From Anaerolineales bacterium (GTDB taxonomy: Bacteria > Chloroflexota > Anaerolineae > 4572-78 > J111), in assembly GCA_020634935.1 (NCBI GenBank), contig JACKAT010000084.1, positions 1 through 13,399 of the forward strand: a DNA stretch of 13,399 nt, in the 5' to 3' direction. The notes beneath the pieces are model-generated. The model made no database searches. It saw only the letters and a program-made list of their open reading frames with translations, and was not told where the DNA came from. Positions 1 to 7,695 of the stretch are shown piece by piece (position 1 is the stretch's first letter; each line of letters starts with the position of its first letter). The translations under genes and the position numbers were made by a program.

Positions 1-2532
1 TTCTATCAAGTATTTTGCTTGATCACAATTTTCTAATGCGTACTCCACTCGCCCCAAACAAATATACGAAAACCCTATTGTATTCTGCTCATCAAATTCT
101 TCACACAGAGATAGGCATTCCTGATGCCGGCGGCGGGCATCCACATAATCGCCAACAGCATAGGCGGTTAGCCCTAAATGAAATATAGTTAAAGCCTTGA
201 CCATTAATTCGTTTTGGTTTCTGCTTATATATAGAGCTTGGTCAAGATATTGTTTTGCTCCGGAATAATTGCCCAAATACCACTCAATCAGTCCTAACTG
301 ATAAAGGGGAAAGGCAGCCGAAGGCCGGGTTTCTCCAGTGGCATCATCTAATAATGATAAGGCTTGGTGCAAGAATTTTTGGGCCTGCTTAAAGTTGCCG
401 ATCCGTATAATAAACCAGCTTTTCCAGGCTAGAAAACGACCATACATGTGAGAAAGCTCACTTTTCTCGAACCCCCTTTGTACCGGAGCCGAGTCATAAA
501 TGGTTTTGACCTTATCTAAGGCCAGTTCAAACACGGTCAGTGCTTCGTGGTACCAGCCGCGCAATTCGTAAAGTTCAAATAGACCCATACCCGAATTTTC
601 AAGCTCATCAACCCGGCCCTGCTCGATGGCCCACTCCCAGGCAGCCCGAACATTATTAATTTCCAAATCCTTATGGAACGTGACCGTTTCACGAGTTCTG
701 GTGTGATACATATCGATTTGGTGAAGAAAATTTAGGTAGTAGCAGCCGTGGCTAGTTTTAGTGGCCTCATACTCTTCAGGCACTGCCGTTAACTTTTCAC
801 GCCCATAGAGACGAACCAGATCGTGCATCGTGTATCGCTCCGAAGTGACGGGCTGTAATAGAGAATGGTTTATTAAAACAGTGATCAAACGGAGTGATGC
901 CCCAGCCACTTGCTCAGCGGCATCCATCTCAAAACCGCCCTCAAAAATCGCCAGCCGGCCGAAGGCTTGCTGAGCTTCATCCGGTAGAAAGCTCCAAGAA
1001 TAGTCAAACACCGCTCGCAAACTCCGATGCCGAGGGAGGATATCGTGCAGCGAGGTTGTTAAAAAATCCAGATTCTGCTCGATGCCTTGCACTATTTCCT
1101 CACAGGAGTGCGTCTGAATTTGCGAGGCAGCCAGTTCAACGCCCAGCGGCGTCCCATCCACAAGTTGACAAATGCGGGTTACAATGGTTCGGTTTTGATC
1201 TGAGATCGAAAAATCGGATTTGTGGCGTCGGGCGATATGCTCAAACAAGACCAACGCGCTGAGGGGCTGCGTGGGTAACGTCTGCGAAACACCACGGGGA
1301 GGGGAACTGCCGTGCGTAAAGGTATCTTCAAATGGCAAGCCGTTGACTTCATACAGCCACTCCCAGCGCAAATTCAGTCGCGTACGGGAGGTAACCAATA
1401 TTTTTACATCCGGCGCTTGTTCGAGGATCTGCCGGATTAACTCGACACCATCGAGCAAATGCTCAAAGTTATCCAGGACGAGCAGCATCTCTTTATGATG
1501 CAGGTAGTCCAGCAGCCTTCTATCAGGTTTGGCTGCGCCGTACAGCGATAAGCCAATCGTATCGGCAATGGTCGAGGCCAGTAAATCAACCGATTGAACC
1601 GGGGCCAGAGACACAAAATAGATGCCGTGTAAAAATGCAATATAGTGGTACTGGGTTATTAGCTGTGTAGCTTGTAAGGCCAACCGCGTTTTGCCGATAC
1701 CACCGGGGCCGATCAAGGTCAACAAACGGCAGTCAGGATCGCTGAGGTGGTGAGTGGCACGGCCTAATTCCGTTTCTCGACCCACAAAGGGGGTGGGTTG
1801 GGCCGGCAAATTATGCTGGGGTTTTAACGCTACAGCTTTGATACGGTTATAAAGTTCGGTGGTCTCGGCCGACGGCTCAACGCCAAACTCTTGGGTCAGG
1901 ACTCGACGACAAATTTCATATTGGATCAGCGCCGCACTCCGCTGCCCAATCCGAGCCAAAATCATCATCATCTGCTGGTGTGATTCTTCACGCCAGGGGG
2001 TGATATCCAGAAGTCTTTCTACGAAACTGATGGCTACGTCGTATTCGCTACGAGATAGGTAGTGGTCAATGATCTGCTGTAGAGCTTGAACCGCCTGCCG
2101 CTGCCAGCGTTCTCGTTCGCCGGATAACCAAATATCAAACTCGGGGCAATCGAGCAGCGTGAGGTCGGCCATGAGATCGCCCCGGTAGAGCATAACCGCC
2201 CTGACCAAATCGCCCAAACTGCCTTGGGCCAGATAGGTCTTAAAACTCGATATATCAGTTTGGTCAACAAACGTGGGATTCAGTTGAACCGTATGATAAT
2301 CAACCAGTAGCCAGCCGGGTAGCAGTTTAGTCAGATTATTGATCACCCGGCTGAGATTACCTCGCCCACGAGCCTCGGATTTATCTTCCCAAAAAAGTTG
2401 GGCCAGGTAGCTACGCGAGATGGGCTTTGCCTCAACTGCTAAATAGCCAAGCACAGCCACGGCCTTGCGCGAGACAAAACCATTAACCACTACACCGTTT
2501 TGTTCGACCTGAACCGGGCCGAGAAGCTGCAT
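1..2532 (-). CDS. AfsR-like BTAD/NB-ARC/TPR transcriptional regulator (partial, C-terminus beyond left edge)
   Basis: Reading leftward from the ATG at 2532 gives 844 codons with no stop before base 1, so the C-terminus is missing. Residues about 1-88 look like an OmpR-type winged helix (start MQLLGPVQVEQNG). Residues about 95-240 form a BTAD helical domain. An FVGRE motif near residue 248 opens an NB-ARC-type ATPase: Walker A GPGGIGKT at 275-282 and Walker B LLVLDNFE at about 350-357. From about residue 590 the protein is made of TPR-like helix pairs that continue to the edge. This domain order is that of AfsR and other large SARP regulators, which bind direct-repeat operators and recruit RNA polymerase, with the ATPase and TPR parts sensing a signal. 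It is divergent from the short BTAD regulator at 2679 and probably helps control the eCIS locus; that link is inferred. The ribosome binding site (GGTG) is weak. Confidence 0.9.
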   Translation of the reverse strand, partial: MQLLGPVQVEQNGVVVNGFVSRKAVAVLGYLAVEAKPISRSYLAQLFWEDKSEARGRGNLSRVINNLTKLLPGWLLVDYHTVQLNPTFVDQTDISSFKTYLAQGSLGDLVRAVMLYRGDLMADLTLLDCPEFDIWLSGERERWQRQAVQALQQIIDHYLSRSEYDVAISFVERLLDITPWREESHQQMMMILARIGQRSAALIQYEICRRVLTQEFGVEPSAETTELYNRIKAVALKPQHNLPAQPTPFVGRETELGRATHHLSDPDCRLLTLIGPGGIGKTRLALQATQLITQYHYIAFLHGIYFVSLAPVQSVDLLASTIADTIGLSLYGAAKPDRRLLDYLHHKEMLLVLDNFEHLLDGVELIRQILEQAPDVKILVTSRTRLNLRWEWLYEVNGLPFEDTFTHGSSPPRGVSQTLPTQPLSALVLFEHIARRHKSDFSISDQNRTIVTRICQLVDGTPLGVELAASQIQTHSCEEIVQGIEQNLDFLTTSLHDILPRHRSLRAVFDYSWSFLPDEAQQAFGRLAIFEGGFEMDAAEQVAGASLRLITVLINHSLLQPVTSERYTMHDLVRLYGREKLTAVPEEYEATKTSHGCYYLNFLHQIDMYHTRTRETVTFHKDLEINNVRAAWEWAIEQGRVDELENSGMGLFELYELRGWYHEALTVFELALDKVKTIYDSAPVQRGFEKSELSHMYGRFLAWKSWFIIRIGNFKQAQKFLHQALSLLDDATGETRPSAAFPLYQLGLIEWYLGNYSGAKQYLDQALYISRNQNELMVKALTIFHLGLTAYAVGDYVDARRRHQECLSLCEEFDEQNTIGFSYICLGRVEYALENCDQAKYLIE

Positions 2533-2586
2533 TCACCAATTGTTTCCCATTTGACTAGGCCTTCTGCATGAATGCTTTGTGAAGAG

Positions 2587-2620
2587 TTTGTTAAGATATT
2601 AATGTTAAACTATAGTCAAT
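2587..2620. promoter_or_regulatory. Candidate overlapping divergent promoters between the two regulators
   Basis: On the plus strand TTGTTA (2588-2593) and TATAGT (2611-2616) are separated by 17 bases and resemble sigma-70 -35 and -10 boxes; they would start a transcript about 55 bases before the ATG at 2679. On the minus strand TTGACT (complement of 2614-2619) faces TATCTT (complement of 2593-2598) at 15 bases, or TCTTAA (2591-2596) at 17 bases. The two promoters share the same DNA, so use of one would hinder the other. These are motif matches only. Confidence 0.5.
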
Positions 2621-2678
2621 TATTCCTCTTTGCCAAATGACTTCGCACTGTAACTAACATCATGTTGTCGCAAATGCC

Positions 2679-3605
2679 ATGTTAACGTTAAAGTTTTTCG
2701 GATCAGGCCAGGCCCAATATCTTGATCACCCGTTGGTGGGTTTTCCTAACCAGCACTGTTATTATTTACTATGTTACTTGGTTATCTATCGTGATCAGTC
2801 TCACGACCGTGAACGGCTGGCGGTTACACTTTGGCGAGAGAATGATACCAACGATCCTCGTAAACAACTGCGCAATGCGCTGTGGCGTTTGCGTCAAGCC
2901 TTAAAAGCTGTCGATGCCTCTCATGAGGACTATCTATCGAGCACAAATGAAGAAATAACCTTCATTCATACGGATCAGGTGTGGTTGGACATCGAACACT
3001 TTGAGAAAACGAACGAACAATATCAAGAAATTCCCGGCGAGCAATTGACTCCCGATCAGGCAAGACAATTAGAAGCAGCACTCCAACTTTATACCGGTGA
3101 TTTGTTGAAAAACATCGATGAAGATTGGTGTCTTTACGAACGTGAATGGCTGCGTAAATTATGGCTAACCGGCATGAACAAATTACTCGACTATTTTGAA
3201 GCCACAAAAAGTTATGAGCACGCGCTCCATTACGGGCAAAAGATTTTGGAATATGATAACGTATACGAGCGAATTCACCTTCGGATCATGCGGCTGTATT
3301 GGCAGCTAGGTGATCGCCATGCGGCTATCCGGCAGTATCGACGCTGCGTCCAAATTTTACGGGACGAGTTGGATGTACCACCCATGCCGGAAACCGAGCA
3401 GCTTTATCAACGGCTGCTCTCCAATGGACTCGATCCATCTCAACCAAGCCCAACAGCCACAGCATCTTTCTCGCACCAGACCGTTTCAAATCAGGATCTT
3501 GTCAAACATGCGCTGCGACGCGTGCAACAGCTCAAGCTCATTATCGAGGAGGCTCATACCGAAATCCATCGTCTTGAAGCACTATTTGACCAGCGATTAC
3601 CATAG
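2679..3605 (+). CDS. Short SARP-type (BTAD) transcriptional activator
   Basis: This 308-residue protein has a winged-helix DNA-binding part (about 1-92, with a LWRENDTNDPRKQLRNALWR-type segment) followed by a BTAD helical domain (about 99-250, ending in the typical RRCVQILRDELDVPP stretch). A polar linker leads to a C-terminal helix (about 275-305) with coiled-coil character. It lacks the NB-ARC and TPR parts of the divergent regulator and so matches small SARPs, which act as direct activators. No clear ribosome binding site precedes the ATG; two other ATGs just upstream (2662, 2674) are out of frame. The gene is followed at once by a control region with tandem 11-base repeats of the kind SARPs bind, so it is the best candidate activator of the eCIS genes downstream. 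That role is inferred from position and family. Confidence 0.88.
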   Translation: MLTLKFFGSGQAQYLDHPLVGFPNQHCYYLLCYLVIYRDQSHDRERLAVTLWRENDTNDPRKQLRNALWRLRQALKAVDASHEDYLSSTNEEITFIHTDQVWLDIEHFEKTNEQYQEIPGEQLTPDQARQLEAALQLYTGDLLKNIDEDWCLYEREWLRKLWLTGMNKLLDYFEATKSYEHALHYGQKILEYDNVYERIHLRIMRLYWQLGDRHAAIRQYRRCVQILRDELDVPPMPETEQLYQRLLSNGLDPSQPSPTATASFSHQTVSNQDLVKHALRRVQQLKLIIEEAHTEIHRLEALFDQRLP

Positions 3606-3639
3606 GAGGAGGTCTAAATTGAAACGAATTTTTCAATAA
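3604..3639 (+). promoter_or_regulatory. Orphan perfect Shine-Dalgarno sequence with a six-codon reading frame
   Basis: AGGAGGAGGT (3604-3613) overlaps the stop codon of the BTAD regulator and is followed five bases later by TTG (3619). That frame encodes only MKRIFQ before TAA at 3637-3639, so a very strong translation signal serves almost nothing. It may be a leader peptide, or a leftover from when a gene started here; the second idea is supported by the 12-base repeat described separately. Confidence 0.5.
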
Positions 3640-3702
3640 GACGCTAAAAGTAGGCTAGTAAGACGCCGGTAAGACGCTGGTAAGACACGCCTGTGTTATT
3701 GT
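3637..3702 (+). promoter_or_regulatory. SARP-type operator: AAGACGC heptamers on an 11-base period plus -10 box
   Basis: Heptamers AAGACGC occur at 3638-3644, 3660-3666 and 3671-3677, and AAGACAC at 3682-3688; the steps are 22, 11 and 11 bases. A weak copy (AGTAGGC, 3649-3655) falls in the 22-base gap. Eight bases after the last heptamer lies TATTGT (3697-3702), a possible -10 box. SARP activators of the AfsR/DnrI/ActII-ORF4 type are known to bind heptamer repeats at 11-base spacing whose last copy ends 8 bases before the -10, in place of a normal -35. The two BTAD regulators encoded next door are the natural candidates to bind here. Confidence 0.72.
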
Positions 3703-3913
3703 ATCAAACAATTAACAATTGCCATATCCTCCCCGATCACAAATTGATCATTTCATCAACGTATCGTTCCTCAACCAAACATAAGTTTACCCCGACTATC
3801 TAAGAATTCGTTAGCTGTTGCCCGTTTGTTTAATTGAATTGATGACCCATTCCTGCTCGTCTTAGGCACACTTGGAACAGTAATATTCCTATCACCCTGT
3901 CTAAATTGAATAC

Positions 3914-3919
3914 AAAGGA
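3914..3919 (+). promoter_or_regulatory. Ribosome binding site deciding the GTG start at 3927
   Basis: AAAGGA lies seven bases before GTG at 3927, which favours that start over the in-frame TTG at 3906; the TTG has no ribosome binding site directly ahead of it in the present sequence. Confidence 0.55.
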
Positions 3920-3926
3920 CCATTTT

Positions 3927-4151
3927 GTGCAAAATAACCACCACTCTTTTATTGTCCGGATCTGGTTCGAAGCCACGGAGGCGGCTGAAATTGCCCGGAC
4001 GTGGCGCGGCTCGATTGAGCAGGTTGGGCAGCAAAATCGTTTGTATTTTCAAGATTTAGCCGCTATGTGTGACTTTATTCAGGATGAAGCGGGTTTATTT
4101 ATCGACCACTCATCAACCGATACTGTGAATCTTGATATTGAGCAATCATAA
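3927..4151 (+). CDS. Small conserved-type hypothetical protein of the eCIS operon
   Basis: The frame encodes 74 residues from GTG 3927 (81 from TTG 3906). It reads SFIVRIWFE near the start, then WRGSIEQV and YFQDLAAMCDFI, and ends in an acidic tail. The pattern of an RIW strand, a WRG strand and an FQDL helix looks like a small alpha/beta fold that I have seen among short hypothetical proteins in Chloroflexota and Cyanobacteria, but I know no function for it. There is no signal peptide or membrane segment. It ends six bases before the ATPase ATG, so the two are probably co-translated. It is the first gene after the SARP-type operator. The start is uncertain because the TTG lies inside a 12-base repeat that may mark an older start. 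Confidence 0.7.
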   Translation: MQNNHHSFIVRIWFEATEAAEIARTWRGSIEQVGQQNRLYFQDLAAMCDFIQDEAGLFIDHSSTDTVNLDIEQS

Positions 4152-4157
4152 CAGCCG

Positions 4158-6371
4158 ATGCAGAATACTCAACCAACTTTTGAAATAGATCTCAATTTTC
4201 GATACCTCCAAACCGAACTGGCCCGTATCGATTTGCTGATCCGTCGCCAAGTCCGGCTGTGGCAGTTAGCCGGTCAGGACCCGACCGACGCTTTTCGCGG
4301 GCTGTATGTCTCGGATGCTGAGGTGGAGGGCATGTTGAGCCGCCCGTTGAGCAGCAGTTGGGGGCAAATGGTTGAGCTGCTGCCGGACGAGGCCGCGCTG
4401 TTTGGAGAGGCTGAGGCGAAGGCTGAGGCTGAGATTGAAAGTGTGAAGCAAGAAGCAGTTGCCCAAGGGCAAGTTTTGCGACTGTTGGCATTAGCTTCAA
4501 AATTCAATCTAGACCGCTTTGCGCTTGACGTGCTGTTGATAGCGTTGGCACCCACGCTCGATCTGCGCTACGAGAAGCTGTATGCGTATTTGCAGGATGA
4601 TGTCACCCGCAAGCGGCCTTCGGTTAACTTAACGCTCGACCTGTTGGGCTTAACCGGAGCGACCCGCTTGCAGCGCCTAGCCTATTTTGCTGAGAACGCC
4701 CCACTGCGCCGATTTCAACTGCTCGAAGTCAGCGGCGAGGCCCATGCTCCATTGTTAAGCCATTTCCTGCGCGTCGATCCGGCCGTCGCGGCCTGGCTGC
4801 TGGGAAAATATCAGCCCCACGCCGATCTACACGACCAAGCAACTTTATACCCGCCAGCCGCGTTTGAAGCCGATGGACTGCTGGCCGAGGCGCAGCGAAC
4901 AGCGTTAACGCAGATAGCCGAAACCCCCAATTCACCTGTTGTCGTTTTTCACGGCGCAGACGAGGTCGGCCAGCGGTTAGCCGCGCAGTTCATCGCGAAG
5001 CAGTTACAACATCCGCTGCTGGCCGTCAATCTACAAGGCTTAGTTGACGGCGAAGAAATACTGTCCAAACAGACACTGCGCGTCGCCTTGCGCGATGCCC
5101 ATCTGACCGGTGCTATCCCATTCCTAACCGGCTGGGACGCCTGCCTTAGCAAAACCGACGATCTATCGGCCGACCTGATGGCCGAACTAATTACCTATCC
5201 GAACTTAACCATTATCGCCGGCCAAACCCGCTGGCAAGCCGTTCATAATCAAACCCAACGCCACTTCTTCACCCTCAAATTCCCGCTCCCGGCCTATCAC
5301 CATCGCCTAACTCTGTGGCAACACTTCCTAACTTCGAACTCTTCATCCGAAATGACGGATCTCCCAATCTCCCAATCTCCTAATCTCCAATTACCAATCT
5401 CCAATCTCCAATTACCTACCCTTTCAGCTCAGTTTGCCTTAACTACCGGCCAAATCCGCGACGCCGTCGCCACCGCCCAAGGGCTCGCCGCTCAGCAAAA
5501 CGAGGATCTCACCGAACAGCATTTATTCACCGCCGCCCGCACCCACTCCAACCCTCGACTTGAAGCGTTGGCCCGCAAGATCAAACCACGCTACGCATGG
5601 GACGACATTATTCTGCCCGACGATCAGCGCCGCATCCTGCACGAGATCGTCGAGACGGTGCGAGGACGACCGGTCGTTTTGGAGCAGTGGGGCGTGGGCC
5701 GCAAGCTGGCCTCCAGCGCAGCCATCACCGTCCTCTTTGCCGGCGACCCCGGCACGGGCAAAACCATGGCCGCCGAGGTTATGGCCAACGAACTCAAACT
5801 CGATCTGTACAAGATCGATCTCTCAACCGTGGTCAGCAAATACATCGGCGAGACCGAGAAAAACCTGGAAAAGATTTTCAGCGAGGCCGAGAGCAGCAAC
5901 GCCATTCTCTTCTTCGACGAAGCCGACGCCATCTTCGGCAAACGCTCTGAAGTTAAAGATGCGCACGACCGCTACGCCAATATTGAGGTCAGCTACTTGT
6001 TACAGCGGATGGAGTCGTACAACGGCGTCACCATTTTAGCCACCAACCTACGGGCCAACCTGGATGACGCCTTCACCCGCCGCCTGCAATTTGTAATCGA
6101 CTTTCCCTTCCCGGAACCGGCCGACCGGTTGCGCATCTGGCAAACCCTCTTCCCGCCCGACCTACCCCGCACCGACGAACTGGATTTCGCCCCCCTGGCC
6201 GAGCGCTTCAAGCTGGCCGGCGGCAACATCCGCAACGTGATTGTCAGCGCCGCCTACCAAGCCGCAGCCAACGGCGGCTCGGTGACGATGAAGCATTTGC
6301 TACACGGCGTGCGGCGGGAGATGCAGAAGATGGGCCGGTTGGTGAGTGAGGGAGAGTTGAAGGTGGGGTAG
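4158..6371 (+). CDS. eCIS-associated AAA+ ATPase (Afp15/Pvc15-like)
   Basis: This 737-residue protein has two ATPase-like parts. The first (about 250-440) is degenerate: its P-loop position reads GADEVGQR (266-273), without GKT. The second is complete: Walker A GDPGTGKT at 529-536, Walker B ILFFDEAD with D587 and E588, sensor-1 asparagine at about 630 and candidate arginine fingers R641/R642, followed by a lid. This is the layout of the membrane-free AAA+ ATPases found in nearly every eCIS locus (Afp15/Pvc15 group), which are needed for particle assembly or sheath handling; the exact step is not settled. The ATG follows the previous stop by six bases and has no clear ribosome binding site of its own, suggesting coupling. 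Oddity: bases 5358-5417 are a simple CCAATCTC-type repeat read in frame, placed between the degenerate core and its lid. Confidence 0.93.
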   Translation: MQNTQPTFEIDLNFRYLQTELARIDLLIRRQVRLWQLAGQDPTDAFRGLYVSDAEVEGMLSRPLSSSWGQMVELLPDEAALFGEAEAKAEAEIESVKQEAVAQGQVLRLLALASKFNLDRFALDVLLIALAPTLDLRYEKLYAYLQDDVTRKRPSVNLTLDLLGLTGATRLQRLAYFAENAPLRRFQLLEVSGEAHAPLLSHFLRVDPAVAAWLLGKYQPHADLHDQATLYPPAAFEADGLLAEAQRTALTQIAETPNSPVVVFHGADEVGQRLAAQFIAKQLQHPLLAVNLQGLVDGEEILSKQTLRVALRDAHLTGAIPFLTGWDACLSKTDDLSADLMAELITYPNLTIIAGQTRWQAVHNQTQRHFFTLKFPLPAYHHRLTLWQHFLTSNSSSEMTDLPISQSPNLQLPISNLQLPTLSAQFALTTGQIRDAVATAQGLAAQQNEDLTEQHLFTAARTHSNPRLEALARKIKPRYAWDDIILPDDQRRILHEIVETVRGRPVVLEQWGVGRKLASSAAITVLFAGDPGTGKTMAAEVMANELKLDLYKIDLSTVVSKYIGETEKNLEKIFSEAESSNAILFFDEADAIFGKRSEVKDAHDRYANIEVSYLLQRMESYNGVTILATNLRANLDDAFTRRLQFVIDFPFPEPADRLRIWQTLFPPDLPRTDELDFAPLAERFKLAGGNIRNVIVSAAYQAAANGGSVTMKHLLHGVRREMQKMGRLVSEGELKVG
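5358..5417. repeat. Simple CCAATCTC-type repeat inside the ATPase gene
   Basis: The stretch is built from copies of TCCCAATC, TCCAATC and TCCAATTACC in tandem, spelling a Leu/Pro/Ser/Gln/Asn-rich segment (LPISQSPNLQLP and similar). It is a whole number of codons, so the frame is kept, and it sits in a loop between two subdomains (about residues 401-421). Unit lengths are too short and irregular for a CRISPR. Confidence 0.75.
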
Positions 6372-6467
6372 CGTTAAAGTTAGTGAGATAGGCTGGCGCT
6401 GATTTGGAGCGAGGCATAACCATACTTTTCGACAAATTTATGGTCACGTACTTTCTTGAAGGTAACG

Positions 6468-7649
6468 ATGTCAAATAAACGAACAAAACCGGCAAAAAGA
6501 AGAAGTTCAAGGCAAAAACCGGTCAAACAAATAGCCGGTCATATTGTCGGTCTCGATGATGAACGATCTGATCCGATATCACGAGAAACCCCCATCAAAG
6601 TGGCAAGATATCGCTTACTTAGCAATCATCAGGTACCGGTTGGACAGCGGCAATTGCTGGCAACGCAATTAGGAAAAGTGCAGGGAAATTCTTTTTTTCG
6701 TGCAGAGCTATTACGGACGCGCCTGTCTAAGCCTGGGAACTTACCCATTCAACGCGAATCAACACCAGCTTGGGTGAGGGCAACGCGGCTTGATATCCCT
6801 CCGCAAGAAGTTATGTATCGGGTTGCCTATTTGATGCAAAATGCCGATCCCGTCACCGTGGACGGCAACCAATTTATACCGGGTCAATATTACAATTTTC
6901 CTGGACAAGGCAAGATTTTAATTGTCTGGCCAACAACCACAAATATCGTCTTTGCCAAAGGTTACGCTCTATATGAGCAAGGAACTACGGCCTTTATTCG
7001 CAATATGTATCTTGATGCTATGGCCGAGGGAGCACGACAAGCCGAAGGGATGGTCGTTTTAGCCAAGGCAGAGATGGACTTTATTATGGGATTGGGGCCG
7101 GCCTGGGCAACAGTTCCGGTGTCGGTATTAAAAGGACTAGTATGGTACCAGCAGCATCGTCAGACGATTGCGCACGCATCTAAGTGGGCCGGGGTTATTG
7201 TGGAAATCCACAATCTGCTGAAGGATCGTTTTCCGCACACCTACGATTTTATTTGGCAACAGCTTATTTATACGATTGTTACCGATTTCAGTTTTGATTT
7301 TGCGCTTGAAGACTCGGCCAAGGCTTTGGGACAGCTATTGCGCAGCCTTGGAGCAACTCCGTTCAAAACGGTATCGAATACGCTTTGGGGAGTTATAAGT
7401 AAACTGACCATATTCTTGGCAAAAGTGGCTACCAATGCCGCTAAGCGAGGTACAACTGGTAACACTAAGGCCCATGCCCAGCGATTGGCACAGGACCTGG
7501 AACAGATTGGCATCGCGGTTAGAGAGCGAGATGTTGAGCAGCTGATGAAAGAGTTATCAAACCCTGAGGTGATTGAACTCTTGGCACGGCTGCAGCAAGG
7601 TTTTCATGCTTTATCGCAGGACTTGGAAAAATTAGCCGAGTCCTCGTAA
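6468..7649 (+). CDS. Hypothetical helical protein with cargo-type N-terminal motif (candidate eCIS effector or accessory)
   Basis: ATG 6468 is preferred to the in-frame TTG 6456 because GAAGGT (6458-6463) lies four bases ahead of it; this gives 393 residues. The first 22 are strongly basic (KRTKPAKRRSSRQK), then comes a motif at 60-81 with QRQLLATQLG and a later GN, matching the motif of the next gene. A middle part (about 100-170) seems beta-rich, with VDGNQFIPGQYYNFPGQG. The rest is mainly helical with long hydrophobic stretches (around 195-300), and the last 80 residues are polar helices. No catalytic motif or known family is recognised. Its place between the ATPase and the toxin, and the shared motif, suggest cargo, a chaperone for cargo or a membrane-active protein. 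The function is unknown. Confidence 0.75.
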   Translation: MSNKRTKPAKRRSSRQKPVKQIAGHIVGLDDERSDPISRETPIKVARYRLLSNHQVPVGQRQLLATQLGKVQGNSFFRAELLRTRLSKPGNLPIQRESTPAWVRATRLDIPPQEVMYRVAYLMQNADPVTVDGNQFIPGQYYNFPGQGKILIVWPTTTNIVFAKGYALYEQGTTAFIRNMYLDAMAEGARQAEGMVVLAKAEMDFIMGLGPAWATVPVSVLKGLVWYQQHRQTIAHASKWAGVIVEIHNLLKDRFPHTYDFIWQQLIYTIVTDFSFDFALEDSAKALGQLLRSLGATPFKTVSNTLWGVISKLTIFLAKVATNAAKRGTTGNTKAHAQRLAQDLEQIGIAVRERDVEQLMKELSNPEVIELLARLQQGFHALSQDLEKLAESS

Positions 7650-7695
7650 TTTGGTGGTTGATTGTTACCGATAGCTAACAAAAGCAGCATCGATT

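Larger units (their letters stand above)
3606..3926 (+). promoter_or_regulatory. Non-coding control region ahead of the eCIS genes
   Basis: About 320 bases without a convincing gene. It holds, in order, an orphan ribosome binding site with a mini-frame, a 7-base-pair AT-rich hairpin (3618-3637, no U-tract), tandem AAGACGC repeats with a possible -10 box (3637-3702), an AATTAACAATT-type dyad just after the -10, a GATCACAAATTGATC inverted repeat (3735-3749), and a second copy of GTCTAAATTGAA (3899-3910). If the -10 is right, the transcript begins near 3709 and has a leader of about 215 bases. No riboswitch fold is recognised. Confidence 0.6.

Noticed and set aside
894..1262. Plus-strand frame opposite the AfsR-like regulator
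   Set aside because: The minus strand carries an unbroken 844-codon frame with NB-ARC and TPR motifs; the plus-strand frame has no domain and is low-complexity.
3618..3637. Possible terminator after the short BTAD regulator
   Set aside because: The 7-base-pair ATTGAAA/TTTCAAT stem is AT-rich and has no U-tract; a strong ribosome binding site just before it argues against termination there.
3735..3749. GATCACAAATTGATC inverted repeat as an operator
   Set aside because: Only five bases per arm in AT-rich DNA; it could bind a repressor but nothing else supports it.
3771..4052. 93-codon minus-strand frame over the control region and the small gene
   Set aside because: It runs antisense to the small conserved-type gene, has no ribosome binding site and no recognisable motif.
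5358..5417. Possible CRISPR-like array
   Set aside because: Units are 7-10 bases, irregular and without spacers, and the stretch is read as protein.
5560..6039. 159-codon plus-strand frame inside the ATPase
   Set aside because: It overlaps the Walker motifs of the ATPase in another frame and its Ser/Arg/Pro-rich sequence is what GC-rich shifted codons give.
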